A DNA stretch of 64,000 nucleotides from Ceratopteris richardii (GCA_020310875.1 CM035406.1:226834942-226898941), one strand, 5' to 3'. Positions 33,171 to 45,200 are shown, counted from the stretch's first letter. Made by a program: numbers and translations. Notes: generated by a model from the sequence alone, not told the origin.

Positions 33171-34008
33171 AACTATCCGCCTTCTCTGCGGACAGGACCT
33201 TCCTTGCTTGGAGGGGCTCAAATGGAGAAATGGTAAGAAACTATCGAGAATCCCTAACTTCAAAGAGAACTTAGATGTTCATCACACCCTCAACAAGCTA
33301 TGGTGCTTTTCTTGGACCAAACTTCGATGGGAACTTAAGTTCATGTCTATTTGGGCCCCCCTAATTGAGATCAAAAAGTCTGTTCCCATGTGGCAGATCT
33401 TGCATAAGGGTATCTTGTCCAATGCAAGGGCTAACAAAATCTGCAGTTTGCCTCCATGGTCCAAGCGTTGCCATCGATGCATCGAAGATTTAGCTCACGG
33501 TTTCTTCGATTGCCCCAAGTCCCGCGTTATCTGGCACCACGTGACGCGGATATTGAGAATCACGAACCAAATCAATTGGCAACAGGCGAGGTGTTTGGCT
33601 GCTCATCAAGGTTGTGGAATGCCATCAAGGGCGAGACTCTTTGGAAGATTTGGAGGGAGCGGTGTGCTGTCAATTTCGGCCAAATTCCAAAGGAATGGTC
33701 GATTGAAAAATCCTTGTTTCTTCTAGGTAAAAGAATCTCCCGAGATAAGAGATCTCCATCGTTTAAACATCATCGTATTTATCTCCTTGAAAATAACAAG
33801 TTCAAACCCAAATGGGTCCCACATGAGGGAGACGATAGATTTGTCCGCCTCATTTGTAATGCCCTCTAGCTTGCCATCCTCCTCCCTTGCATTGTGGGAT
33901 TTGGGGGGTCCCATGCGCGCTAGTCCCATTCACTTGTAACTTTTCTTTATTTTAATTAAAGTCCGGGAGAATAGGCCAAGGCCGAACTTCCTTTTATAAA
34001 AAAAAAAA
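33171..34008 (+). mobile_element. 3' part of older LINE (host of nested insertion)
   Basis: Continues the stub at 29891-29914. It runs from LLCGQDLPCLEGLKW through the zinc-binding region (CKRCHRCIEDLAH) to the same 3' tail and poly(A) at 33998-34008. Two main frames (33208-33726 and 33456-33869) show a frameshift in the middle. Flanked by the 10-bp TSD aagat[c/a]tgtg. Confidence 0.88.
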
Positions 34009-34016
34009 GATATGTG

Positions 34017-34984
34017 ACTGTCTTGATGCTTGATGCCCTGCTGCATCGCATGTTCATGTTTGATTCTAGCTTGCATCATGATCACACACTTTACCTTGTG
34101 CAGACCCTTTGGAGAGAATTGTGTAGCAATATCTAGCAAGCGTGGTCTAGAGGTTGCACATTGTTCGCTTAGGCAGATGACTAGGGTTCAAGTACCATCT
34201 AAGAATGGATGCCTCAACTCTAATGGAGCGTATCTCCAAGCCCTATGTACCATATGATGAGTGTGAGCTTATGTACCATATGATGAGTGTGTGAGTGTGT
34301 TTTCAATTCTTGTTGTGTTAAAGAAAAAATTGCATAGCAATGTGAAGACCTCTTGCCACATCATCATGGGAGCGTCTAGAACATGCACCATATCGTTGCA
34401 TCAATGAGGATGACATCATGGATCACTTTAGCAGACCTTAGCCACCCGCAACACGTATTTAGGGAGGGATTTTCCATAGAGATCCTCATTCTTGCCGATG
34501 CTATTCTTGAGAGCTCAAGGATTTGTGGTCTCCAAGTAACTACCTTCCAAGTTCTAAATCTCATTTTTGCCTTGTTCTTTGTTTTATTCTCATCAGCTAG
34601 TCCATTTCCTAGTTATCTTTTCTTTTCATCTTTTAATCACACGGTAATAGATCTTGTCTCTCTTTATCTCATATTTTGTTCATATCTGTTAAGGGAGATC
34701 TTGTAATTTTTGATATTTTGCTTCATACTTACGGCCTCGAGTTGCAAGCTCACCTTTATCTTGTCTACTTCAACTAACCATACCTACTAGTCCAGGGTTG
34801 TGGGTAGGAAGTTGTGGGATTTCCTATGTTAGCAGTATAAACTTTTAGTATAGTTTCTCCTACATGCCTATCTTGTAATAAAAAACATAGTCCATGAATT
34901 GTGTGTCTAATCTAGTCTTGACATGCTCCACATCAAAAAAGCATCAAATCTCTCACAATAACTCTAAATTATGTAGGAAAACAT
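34017..34984. other. Intergenic with a tRNA-like segment
   Basis: No protein-coding gene. It contains the tRNA-like segment at 34138-34200 and, at 34249-34300, two head-to-tail copies of taccatatgatgagtgtg with a short joiner. Confidence 0.55.
34138..34200 (+). repeat. SINE-like segment with Pol III A and B boxes
   Basis: An A-box-like tggtctagaggtt and, about 35 bp on, a B-box-like gggttcaagtacc. This is the spacing and order of tRNA-derived SINE heads. There is no cloverleaf good enough to call a tRNA gene. The 3' end is not defined. Confidence 0.45.
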
Positions 34985-35345
34985 GCTTACGTTTGAGTTG
35001 TAGAAAAGGCATACTCGCACAATCACTATTCGGTGCAAGTATAAAGTTGTCAAGTTAATTGATATGATTTCTAAGGTGGAAAGCTACTAAAATCATATGG
35101 AAACCCTAATACTACAAAGTTTTGAGCTACATCTTTGTTACAAGCAAGAAGATGGTCTCCATGCAGAAACCTCAAAGCCAAGATTAATCACAAACTGAAG
35201 ATCCACGGGAGCTCTAAGCAAGCAGAGTATATGTTTAAATGTGTTGGATCGTTTCCCTTCTCTATCAAGCATTCTCTATTAGAATGGTCTATTATGCACT
35301 AGGATCTTTGGACTTCTTAGAGGTCAGCATAAGGTAAAATTGGGG
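34985..35345. repeat. Dispersed repeat of unknown type, copy 2
   Basis: Partner of 9257-9615, in the same orientation, about 75-80% similar by eye. No intact frame. Confidence 0.7.
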
Positions 35346-35912
35346 ACGGCATGTGCAACGAATATAGCTAGATTAAGGATGTGAAAGAGATGCAGGTATT
35401 CGAGAGAAAACCTAACGGAGAACTACTCCCCTCATCATCTCCTCAACATGTGCGATCATCATCTCATCATGTACCATGGCTCTGTGAACAATTGGCTACC
35501 CCGATTTGTGCCTATGTTCATTGTTTTTATTTGTTTTTCAATATCAAGGCTTATCTCGATGTCCAATTTGCTTTCCAAAGTTGCAAATTCTTTGTGCATA
35601 GTATTGCAAAATCTCTAGATCCTTGACTATGATTTTCTCTTCAAAGTTAAGTGTTGGCGCAAGCGTAGTTCCTTGTTCTACCAAATCTCCAAGGTCCTTG
35701 TCCTTGTCATAATCTAGTAACCATAAGAATATAGACATGTCACACAAGCGAAGATTTGGAAGGTCGTTCTTTGGAGTTGAAAATAGGAGAGCTTGAAGGA
35801 ATGATGGAGGCTATAAAATATTGCAACCATATATAGGCCCTACAAGATATGGAAACAACTCCATCAAATAGGGCCTATGTGAAGAGAGTATACAATCTGA
35901 AAACTCTTAAGC
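35346..35912. other. Intergenic, no gene seen
   Basis: Short frames only. tgaaggaatgatggaggct at about 35792 resembles 25110-25130. Confidence 0.5.
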
Positions 35913-36430
35913 TAGGGGCACTTTGGGCCGTTGTTGGGGGTGCATTGGGGGTCCTCTGAGTGCTCCTCGGGGGCTTCTTGCAAGGGCATTTGGGCACTAT
36001 TTCTCATGTTTTGGGGCTTCCCAACCCCTCCTCTTTGGCTCCTTCACACCTCTTTTTGCACGAGGGCTTGTATTTCTGTCCAAGCTCTAGAGAGCTTTAG
36101 GGAGTTTGCCTTGAGGTGTCGAGTTGTGTGCAACTATGAGGGGGACCTCGTAAAACATCCGACTTCCTAGCAAGCATTCAGTGCCTTCCAAGCGATCTCG
36201 CGAGCGTACCTCCAACCCCTCACTTTTGGATGCAACCTACCTTCTTTCTTGTAACAATTGCTCATCATCTTGGGCTCTTGGAAATATAATCAATGTCTTG
36301 GCAGTCTAATGTATTCTATGCTCATACTTACTATGTCCCTCTTGTAGGTACAGGGCATTTCGGGACTCTTGCAGGGCCTCTTCATCTTGGCCTACCTCTA
36401 GTGCTCTCCATTCCATGTGCCTTCATAACA
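35913..36430 (+). repeat. 5'-truncated LTR, third family copy
   Basis: Matches the 11417-12048 LTR from the block taggggcactttgggcc to the end ccttcataaca. The first 110 bp or so are missing. It is followed two bases later by a consensus PBS and 69 bp of internal leader, so it is a 5' LTR. Confidence 0.85.
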
Positions 36431-36432
36431 CT

Positions 36433-36446
36433 TGGTATCAGAGTAG
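36433..36446 (+). other. Primer-binding site
   Basis: tggtatcagagtag, initiator-Met tRNA type. It is followed by leader sequence shared with 12065-12135, including ctagtcatgggagcgacggc. Confidence 0.8.
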
Positions 36447-36624
36447 TTTCTCCTCCTGACTAGTGCCTTTGGCTAGTCATGGGAGCGACGGCCTTCAATT
36501 TAACAAACGGATTTCACCACAACATACCAAGGGGATACCGACGGTCCGCTTCGGCGTCCGTATGACCCTCGGAATATTTTGGAAAACCGCTTAGCCTTAG
36601 AAGAACTGCGTCGGTATTAGCGTC

Positions 36625-36667
36625 GGTATGAGCGTCGATAACTTACTGGAAATTATCGACGCTCATA
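36625..36667. repeat. Perfect 16-bp inverted repeat (subterminal)
   Basis: gtatgagcgtcgataa at 36625-36640 is the exact reverse complement of 36652-36667, with an 11-nt loop. The arms contain the gcgtcgata/tatcgacgc core that recurs as degenerate versions at the 3' side of the second element (about 58938-58972). It probably forms a protein-binding site for transposase. Confidence 0.85.
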
Positions 36668-36779
36668 CTGATGCTCGGTTTTTAACCGGACCTGAGAGCA
36701 AACGTTCGACATTTCGGCGTTTTGAACTTAGATCTTTCTACTATCGACTTTGCACACACGAACACCATATCGCTCTTTG

Positions 36780-36842
36780 TCACTCTTTCTCTCTCTCTCT
36801 CTCTCTCCTTCCCTCTCTCTCTCCCCCTCTCTCTCTCTCTCT
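36780..36842. repeat. CT microsatellite
   Basis: Nearly pure (ct)n over about 60 bp. The counterpart in the second element is shorter (55319-55338). Confidence 0.9.
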
Positions 36843-37044
36843 AAGCACACCTCTATCTTTCTAGATCTAAAATTTTGGTAAGTATATCGCACATACTATA
36901 GCACACTTTTTTCTTTATTTATGTTTTTGCTTTTCTAATATCTTCTCTCTTTAATTTTGCAAGAGATTTTGGGATCAAATCTTTGGAAATTCGACGAAGG
37001 ACAACTTCAAGTGGATTTTGATGACCACGTTCCAAACAATTACA

Positions 37045-37060
37045 TCAATGTAAGTGATTG
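37045..37060 (+). other. Probable exon end and splice donor
   Basis: acatcaatgtaagtgattg follows a short frame reading VDFDDHVPNNYIN. The same segment is conserved in the second element (55535-55560). A gtaagt donor here would place the array at 37100-39485 in an intron. Confidence 0.45.
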
Positions 37061-37099
37061 TTTTGTTTTCGATTGACATAGAGAGAGAGATACATATAA

Positions 37100-39485
37100 A
37101 TACACACTCATATATGTATAAACACACACATGCATATCCATAGACACATACACACATGCATATGCATACACACATGCATATGCATACACACATGCATACA
37201 CACATGCATACACACATGCATACACACATGCATACGCATACACATGAATATGCATACACACAATGCATACGCATACACACATACATGCATATTCATACAC
37301 ACATGCACATGCATACACACATGCATATGCATACACACATAGACAATGCTTATGCATACACACATAGACAATGCTTATGCATACACACATAGACAATGCT
37401 TATGCATACACACATGCATATGCATACACACAATGCATATGCATACACACATACACAATGCATACACACATACAAAATGCATACACACATACATGCATAT
37501 GCATATACACATGCATGCATATGCATACACACATGCATGCATATGCATACACACAATGCATATGCATACACACATGCATATGCATACACACATACATGCA
37601 TATGCGTCATGCATATGCATACACACATCACAATGCATACACACATACACAATGCATATGCATACACACATGCACAATGCATATGCATACACACATGCAT
37701 ATGCATACACACATACATGCATATGCATACACACATGCATGCACATGCATACACACATGCACATGCATACACACATGCATATGCATACACACATACATGC
37801 ATATGCATACACACATACACAATGCATACACACATACACACATGCATATGCATACACACATGCATATGCATACACACATGCATATGCATACACATGCATA
37901 TGCATACACACATGGATATGCATACACATATACATGCATATGCATACACACATGCATGCATATGCATACACACAATGCATGCACACATACACAATGCATA
38001 CACACATACACAATGCATACACACATACACAATGCATATGCATACACAATGCATACGCATACACACATGCATATGCATACACACATACACAATGCATACA
38101 CACACACTCACAATGCATATGCATACACACATACACAATGCATACACACATTCACAATGCATATGCATACACACATACATGCATATGCATACACACATGC
38201 ATGCACACATACACAAAGCATACACACATACACAATGCATATGCATACACACATGCACAATGCATACACACATACATGCATATGCATACACACATGCATG
38301 CACATGCATACACACATGCATATGCATACACACATACATGCATATGCATACACACATACACATTGCATACACACATACACATTGCATACACACATACACA
38401 TTGCATACACACATACACAATGCATTTGCATACACACAATGCATATGCATACACAATGCATATGCACACACACATACACAATGCATACACACACACAATG
38501 CATATGCATACGCACATACACAATGCATACACACATACACAATGCATATGCATACACACATGCATATGCATACACACACACATGCATATGCATACACACA
38601 TGCATATGCATACACACATACATGCATATGCATACACACATGCATATGCATACACACATAGAGAATGCATACACACATACACAATACATGTGCATACACA
38701 TGCATATGTATACACACATGCATATGCATACACACAATGCAATGCATATGCATACACACATACACAATGCATATGCATACACACATGTATATGCATACAC
38801 TCATACACAATGCATATGCATACACACATACACAATGCATACACAATGCATATGCATACACACATGCATATGCATATACACACACATGCATATGCATACA
38901 CACAGCGCATATGCATACACAAAAACATGCATATGCATACACACAATGCATATGCATACACACATACACATGCATATGCATAGAAACATGCATATGCACA
39001 CACACAATGCATATGCATACACACATACACAATGCATATGCATACACACATACACAATGCATATGCATACACACAATGCAATGCATATGCATACACACAT
39101 GCACAATGCATATGCATACACACATGCATATGCATACACACATACACAATGCATACACACATACACAATGCATATGCATACACACATGCATATGTATACA
39201 CACATGCATGCACATACACACAATGCAATGCATATGCATACACACATACACAATGCATACACACATGCATATGCATATACACATACATGCATATGCATAC
39301 AAACAATGCATATGCATACAAACAATGCATATGCATACACACAATGCATATGCATACACACAATGCATATGCATACACACAATGCATATGCATACACACA
39401 AACATGCATATGCATACACACATACACATGCATATGCATACACACGTGCATATGCATACACATGCATATGCATATGCATACACAC
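37100..39485. repeat. 2.4-kb ATGCATACACAC satellite-like array
   Basis: Built from the words atgcatatgcat and acacac in irregular alternation. The typical unit is 12 or 18 bp (catacacacatgcatatg). Almost every step alternates pyrimidine and purine, except where caatgc occurs. Many tgcatatgca palindromes are included. Long Cys/Tyr/His/Met frames on both strands are artefacts of the repeat. Confidence 0.97.
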
Positions 39486-40227
39486 ATTGGATCAGATGGG
39501 ATCTTCACATTGGATCGGATGGGATCTCCACGTACACCTTGGGGAGTGTGTGACCATGATGACTTCAAAATATATCACATACGTAATGGAGCTCCAGTCA
39601 TGGATGCAGCCGTGAAGTCAATGCGTCAGCGCATTCGACAACTTTGCTCCATAGAGTTTGGACATTCTATAATGCTAAAATGGAGCGAACAGGATAGGGA
39701 TTCCAAAAACTATATCACACAATCGATATATGAAGAGTACCAGCTAGCACCTGGGAATCCTATTGTGAGTTCAGAATGGATTCAGCATATGGCACGCGAG
39801 GTGATGTCTCATCGACGGTCGGAAGCTCGCGATGCTTTTAGACCAGGCTTACCGAAGTCTTTGTGGTTAGATGTTGAAGAGTGGGAATCGATTCAGGATG
39901 AGCAGCAACATACTCCTGATCAATATCGTCAACAAAGAGATGCAGCGGCCGCACGTTTGGATATTGTTGGAATGTCGCATTTAGGTAGCGGCGGATACGA
40001 CAGTACGCACTACCAATTTGTAAGTATCATGTTAATTATTGAATTTGTTTGTGTTCAGCACATCATGTATGTTCATCTAACATTTTGCATATTTATTATA
40101 GGAGTTGGTAGTGGGTCGTCCTCCGACACGAACCGAAGAATCTTACGGATATCGTCATGGATTGGTTGCACTGTTGCAAGACTTAGAGGGACGCGGTGCA
40201 ATCATTCCGTGGGAGAATATTCTATGA
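39486..40227 (+). CDS. Transposase, Ptta/En/Spm type, two 3' exons
   Basis: Exon 39486-40019 reads through SEWIQHMAREVMSHRRSEARD, DVEEWESIQDEQ and HLGSGGYDSTHYQF. The intron 40020-40101 has a gtaagt donor and a tttattatag acceptor. The second exon 40102-40227 gives ELVVGRPPTRTEESYGYRHG and ends PWENIL with TGA. The GSGGY block followed by GRPPTRTE is the layout of the plant Transposase_24 (Ptta/En/Spm) family, an accessory DNA-binding product of CACTA elements. The array directly precedes the first of these exons, and the 5' boundary is not proven. No stop occurs inside, unlike the second copy. A 3'-UTR intron (donor gtaaac at 40231, acceptor near 40319) is likely. Confidence 0.65.
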
Positions 40228-40800
40228 TTAGGTAAACTTATAGCTTGGTTTCGTATTTTTAGTTGTTGTTTATAAATGTCATGCCAATTTTTCTCATTTT
40301 ACGCATGCTTTGTTGTAGGATTGCAGGTGTAAATGTTTTGATCCCCTTACATATATGCTTTGACACAATTTTGTATTACACTCCTATGTGGCAATGATGT
40401 ACTATAATTTTGTATTCGATTCCTATATGGAAGTGCTTTGTCACATTGCCACAATTTTATATTACACTCCTATGTGGCAATGATATACAATAATTTTGTA
40501 TTCGATTCCTATATGGAAGTGCTTTGTCACACTCTTGTATATCCGTCATTTATGGAATATACAACTTTTTTTACATGATTCATGGTTCATTCTTGCTCAT
40601 ATAAAATCATGTTTTGGTTGCCATTAGAGTACATAACACATGAACTCGGTTTAGAGTTGGGCAGAGTGTATTGTCTTTTGCTAAACAACATCATGTTGTA
40701 GCAAAAGACAACACACTCTACCCAAAAAAAATTGTGCAGATATGATCGTTGGTACGCCTAGTAGAGTCGTCGGTATGGGCATCGGTACACAATGCTTGTT
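40228..40800 (+). other. 3' UTR and subterminal region of CACTA-like copy 1
   Basis: Contains repeated gattcctatatggaagtgctttg and tggcaatgatgta units (about 40380-40530). An imperfect inverted repeat around ttgtcttttgctaaacaacatcatgttgtagcaaaagacaa spans 40672-40712. tcggtatgggcatcggtac is near 40770. No gene. Confidence 0.6.
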
Positions 40801-40874
40801 TCGTGTATAGAGTTGCAACATATGTGTCAAGGTGGATGGGAGTAATGAAGGTGGAGGTAGATGTCATAGAAAGT

Positions 40875-40965
40875 TGTTGTTTGTTTTCTACATAGTTTTA
40901 TGCTAAGATACGGCTTTGCCCTTCCAAAATCTTGATTGATGTCTTGCATGTAAGGGGGAGAGAGA
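40875..40965. repeat. Dispersed segment Q, partial copy
   Basis: Similar to 43497-43575 and 46393-46490 (aagatacgg, ttgatgtcttgcatgtaa). It lies directly before a GA run (40961-40986) and the decayed LINE. Confidence 0.55.
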
Positions 40966-40985
40966 GAGAGAGAGAGAGAGAGAGA

Positions 40986-43490
40986 TTCACTTCCTAATGG
41001 CAAAAGCTCGGGGCTGGATGGCCTCATCAATGAATTTTTCAAGACCTTTAAGCATGTGGTGGTTACTTTGCTTCATATGGTGTAGCAAGAGTCAGTTTCT
41101 TTTGATGCATTGCCTGAATGTCTCAAAGAAGGATTTATCAAGCTTATCCACAAGAAAGGAAGCAAAAACAAGATTGAAAATTGGCATTCAATCATGATAT
41201 TACAAATTTGTTACAAGATCCTTGGTTATTGCTAATCAAATTGCTTGTCCCTTACAAAATTGGATCAATAAGGATAAAAAAAGATTCATCAAGGGGAGGT
41301 CCATCCTTGAGGCTATCATTGATGTTTGGGAGGGGCTGGTTTTTGCTCAAAAGTCTACTCAAGATGTCCTCTTCCTTAAGATTGGCTTTGATAGAGCTTA
41401 GGAGAGACTCGAGTGGGACTTCATTTTCCTATCTTTGAAAGACTTGGGCTACGGACAAAGATTTATTAAGATGATGTCAACATTGCTGGGGGAATGTGAT
41501 AGGTCAAATTAACATCAATGGCCAACGTTCTCAAGGTATTCATTTAAAACGTTCTATCAGACAAGGTTGTCCCTTGGTCCCTCTTCTCTTTGTGGTCATT
41601 GCCGATGGTCTGAGTTGTCTTGTTAACATCACACACGCTTAGGTCTTATTCAAGGTCTCTTTCTCCCTTTAAATCAAGATCAAATGATCATGAGACTCTT
41701 TGTTGATGACACGAATGCCTTTGTGCATAATGATCCAGTCAGCATCGACTCCTTCTAGAGTTGCCCAGATGATTTTTGTGTGGCTTAGAGCTCCAAAATA
41801 AACCACTCTAAAAGTGCTTTCAAGAGAATAATTGGGCTTCCACCTCAAATTTTAATTGACCATGGGTGCCAATTGATCCCTAGGGGACAAATCTTCCATC
41901 TGTTAGGAATTCCTATGGGATTCAACATTTCGATAGGATAGTGATGGAACTAGGCTCTTTCCAAGATTGATAACAAGATGGCATATTGGAAAGGTATGTA
42001 GATCAACCTAGCAGGGTGTGCTATGGTGGTTAACACATTCCTTCTTTCTTGGATTATTTAGTGTCTCTCTTGCTAGAGACTGAAGGATAAAGAGATCATC
42101 AAACTGGAAAGAATTTGTAGAAACTTTGTCTAGACGGGGAACCTAAAAGAAGAGGGTCACTTGCATAATCCAAAAAGATCCCGGTGGATTGGGCATTCTT
42201 GACATTGAGGGAATGGCGAAGAAGCTACTTAAAGCATGGAGCAATAGGGATTCCTCTTGGGCTAAGTTGATGTTTAGAAACATGAGTGCTCTTAAGCTTG
42301 TGGGCCTTCCTAGGTGGAAGGGTCTGGATCTACTTACGTTGTTGTTCTCCCCCTATCCTAGATGGTCGAGCTTAGTGTGTTCTCTATGGAAAAGTTAGAA
42401 CAAGGTGAAACAATTTGTCAAGATGAATGAAGATTGAAAGTGAGCAACCAATATTAGAGAAAATGACTCAATTCGGTTCCCTATTAAGGGAATGAGGGGG
42501 CTTGAGTCATGGAACCTCCAAAAAACTCAAAAGTTCTGGAACAAAGGTTTTTGTTTGTGGAAACATCTCTAGAATAAAAAAAGCAGCCAATGGATGATTT
42601 GAGGACATTGAATTGGCAAGAAGAGTGGATTATGAAGAATGGTACTTTTCGTGAAGCAGATTCAATGGTTGGGAGTGCTCGAAGTCTCACCTCGTTATTC
42701 GGTAGGACTTCCCTCACCTGAAGGGTCTTAGGTGGCAGAATGACAAGAGTGATGATAAAATTCCAAAATTCAAGACGAATGGGGACTTTCATGTTATACT
42801 TAATAAGATATGGTGTTTGAATTGGATGAGTTTGAGGTGAGAGTTTAAGTTCCAATCCCTTTCGCATCCCATCATTGACATCAAAAAATACGTTCTTATG
42901 TGGAAAATCCTCCGTCGGGAAATTTGGACCAATGTTAAAGCTAACAAAATTTGTGATGTCCCTCTGTGGTGTAAGCGTGCCACAATGGCAATGAAGACCC
43001 TGGACACCTCTTCTTTTCTTGCCCCAAGTCAATGTCAGTTTGGAGGACCTTTCGGAGAATCCTAGTGTTGTCGGGACAAATCAATAGGAAGCAAGCTTTA
43101 TTAGGTGAAGTGATCGGCTGCTCCTCTGCACTGTGGAATACTATAAGAGGCAAGGCTCTCTGGAAGATCTGGAGCAAGAGTTGTGATGCCAACTTTGGTA
43201 ACCCTTCTAAGTCGATCAAAAAACCTTTTTCCTTTTAGGCAAAAAAAATTCCAATTGTAAAAAGCCCCTGCCTTTTAGATACCATAGACTATTTTTTATC
43301 ATGAGGAACAACATTAAAAGCAAGTGAGACCCCCATGAAAGAGATGAAAGGGTTATCAGCTTTTCTTGTAACATTTTTTAGCAAGTCTTAAGCAACCCCT
43401 ATCTTCGGGGGTCGTGTGGGTGTTAGACCCGTTCACTTTTACAATTACTTTCTTCATCAATTAAAGTTTGGAAGAGTAGGCTAAAAAAAA
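40986..43490 (+). mobile_element. Decayed LINE, plus strand
   Basis: Starts in the RT domain (LPNGK-like) and keeps recognisable motifs in changing frames: HKKGSKNKIENW, then IRQGCPLVPLLF, LFVDDTNAFVHND and LLGIPMGFN. A zinc-binding tail and a short poly(A) at 43481-43490 follow. Stops are frequent. The RT active site reads FVDD. It is much more diverged than the other LINEs, so this is the oldest or a separate subfamily. Confidence 0.85.
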
Positions 43491-43810
43491 AAGGTTCTTG
43501 TTTGTTTGTTTTTAGCGAAACCAGCATTTGCCAAGATGTCATTGATGTCTTGCGTGTAAAGCGGGGGGCCATAGGGGCTCATGTCGAGTCTAGAGATTCG
43601 ATGTTGGCGTGAGGCCATACGTGTGGATTGCAAGTTGCAATGAAATACAACAAGGACGTCCATTTGTCGACCAATACTTTTATTTTTTGTTTATTCAAGA
43701 ATTTAGAAAGATCTAGAAGCACCACGATTGTATCTTTACCTTTCAGGAAGCGAGCAGCATAGTACAAGCATATCAACGAGACATACAAAAAGAAAAGAAA
43801 GTTGGTGAGC

Positions 43811-44716
43811 GCAGAAATCTCCTCTAATCTTCATGCGCCCACATAAAAAGCCTTTTATTCATCCTCAAAAATAAAAGAGGCATCCTCAAACTCTTCATTG
43901 ACCTTTAATATTCTTCGACTCCACACAAAAGAAAAACAGCTCCTTGCGCTTAGTGTTGTACACCTTATTAGAGATTTAAAAAAAAAACAAGGAAATTTTC
44001 GTACATGCCATCTTTATTTTTGTTTGCTCCCTTTGAGCCCAACGTATGAGAGGCGCATAACATAGCTTTTTCCAATATGAAGTTCAATCTTAGGCCACCC
44101 TTTCACTGAACATAAATTATTCAACACTTAGCATGACTTATTCAACAATCAAAGTTACAAAGTAGTGAAGGACATAGTAGCCATGGGACCCCTTGTGAGA
44201 CAATGGAGTTGCTAGGAAAACAATTTGCTTTTCAAGTCAATGACAGCTTCAGAACCAAAACACCTTTTAACATGTCCAATGCACACACAAACATCGGACC
44301 CACAAGCTTCCATCACTGATGCATGTCAACAATAGGAAAGGAAAGCTATACTGATAATGAATAGTTACAAAACAGCCATTAAGGATACAAATGGGAATAT
44401 ACAAAGAACCTCCTACATGACCAGCAGAACCATAAACAGAGTCCACCTCAAGAGACCATAAAATCAACAGCCCAACGATACGGAAGACATACAATTCTGG
44501 GAGAGCAACCATGAGCATACAATTTCTTTTGTAAAAGCCTTTATTCTAGTTCATGGCAATGTAATATAATTTTTGGTAACTTATACAAGTCGAAGGAACA
44601 ATTTTGTAATGGCCGAGGAGTCCTTGTACCCATCAAAAGTTTGGAAAAGTTCTTAGAATAATCTATGTGGCTCCCAAGAATAAATTGTAACCAATGCAGC
44701 CAACTCACATGTCAAC
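43811..44716. other. No gene seen
   Basis: AT-rich sequence inside unit 1 of the segmental duplication. Its counterpart in unit 2 (46700-47412) is poorly conserved. Confidence 0.5.
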
Positions 44717-45124
44717 AAGGCAAATAGTTTAAGTATACAACACAATAAGAGCTCACTTTTAAAGTTTTTTGCTCTTTCGATAAAGAGATATCTTCATCAA
44801 ATTGATAATCTTTCCTGGATGCCTTATTTTTCTCTTTTTGTAGATGTAATGCTTGGGAACTGGTGGTTGAAAGCCTCATATATTTTACGGAGGAACTTCA
44901 ATGCGTGCTAAAAGTGTGGAGTGAGTTCTATGTGAAAATATTTCGAAGATTTCGGAGGTGTAGAGTTCAATACATGAGCTATTCTTGTGTATTCCCTACA
45001 TGGCTATCTTGTAATCAAATACATTTTGCATAAATTGTGCGTTTAGTATAGATTCCAAGAGCATAGTCTAGGGCTCCTTTGGCATCCCCCATGTTGTAGT
45101 TTGCTCCAATTAAGCTTTGGACTC

Positions 45125-45200
45125 TAAGGAGTATAACCTAGTGGGTCACTTGTTGTAGTGGTTAAGTCTCCAGGATGGGAAGGAGGAGGTCTTGGGTTAA
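45125..45200 (+). repeat. SINE-like segment with A and B boxes (in P, copy 1)
   Basis: A-box-like tgtagtggttaag, then tcttgggttaaaaatcccg as a degraded B box. The homologous segment at 47878-47945 has tcttgagttcaaatcccat, close to the B-box consensus. Confidence 0.4.

Larger units (their letters stand above)
36515..40800 (+). mobile_element. CACTA (En/Spm)-like transposon, copy 1
   Basis: Begins CACCACAACATACC inside the retrotransposon leader. It has subterminal ataccgac/gtcggtat repeats in both orientations, a CT-rich leader, a splice-donor-like segment, a 2.4-kb array, and two 3' exons of a plant Ptta/En/Spm-type transposase protein. The second element at 54983-59130 has the same layout and starts CACTACAACATATG. 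The right end here is not clear, as similarity fades near 40800. No TNP2-type catalytic transposase is seen, so it is probably non-autonomous. Confidence 0.7.

Noticed and set aside
37100-39485. CRISPR-like regular repeats
   Set aside because: Units are not separated by unique spacers and there are no Cas genes. The DNA is eukaryotic.
37346-39568. Very long Cys/Tyr/His/Met open frames on both strands (up to about 950 codons)
   Set aside because: They lie in the ATGCATACACAC array, exist in many frames at once, and have the composition forced by the repeat. Only the part after 39486 resembles a real exon.
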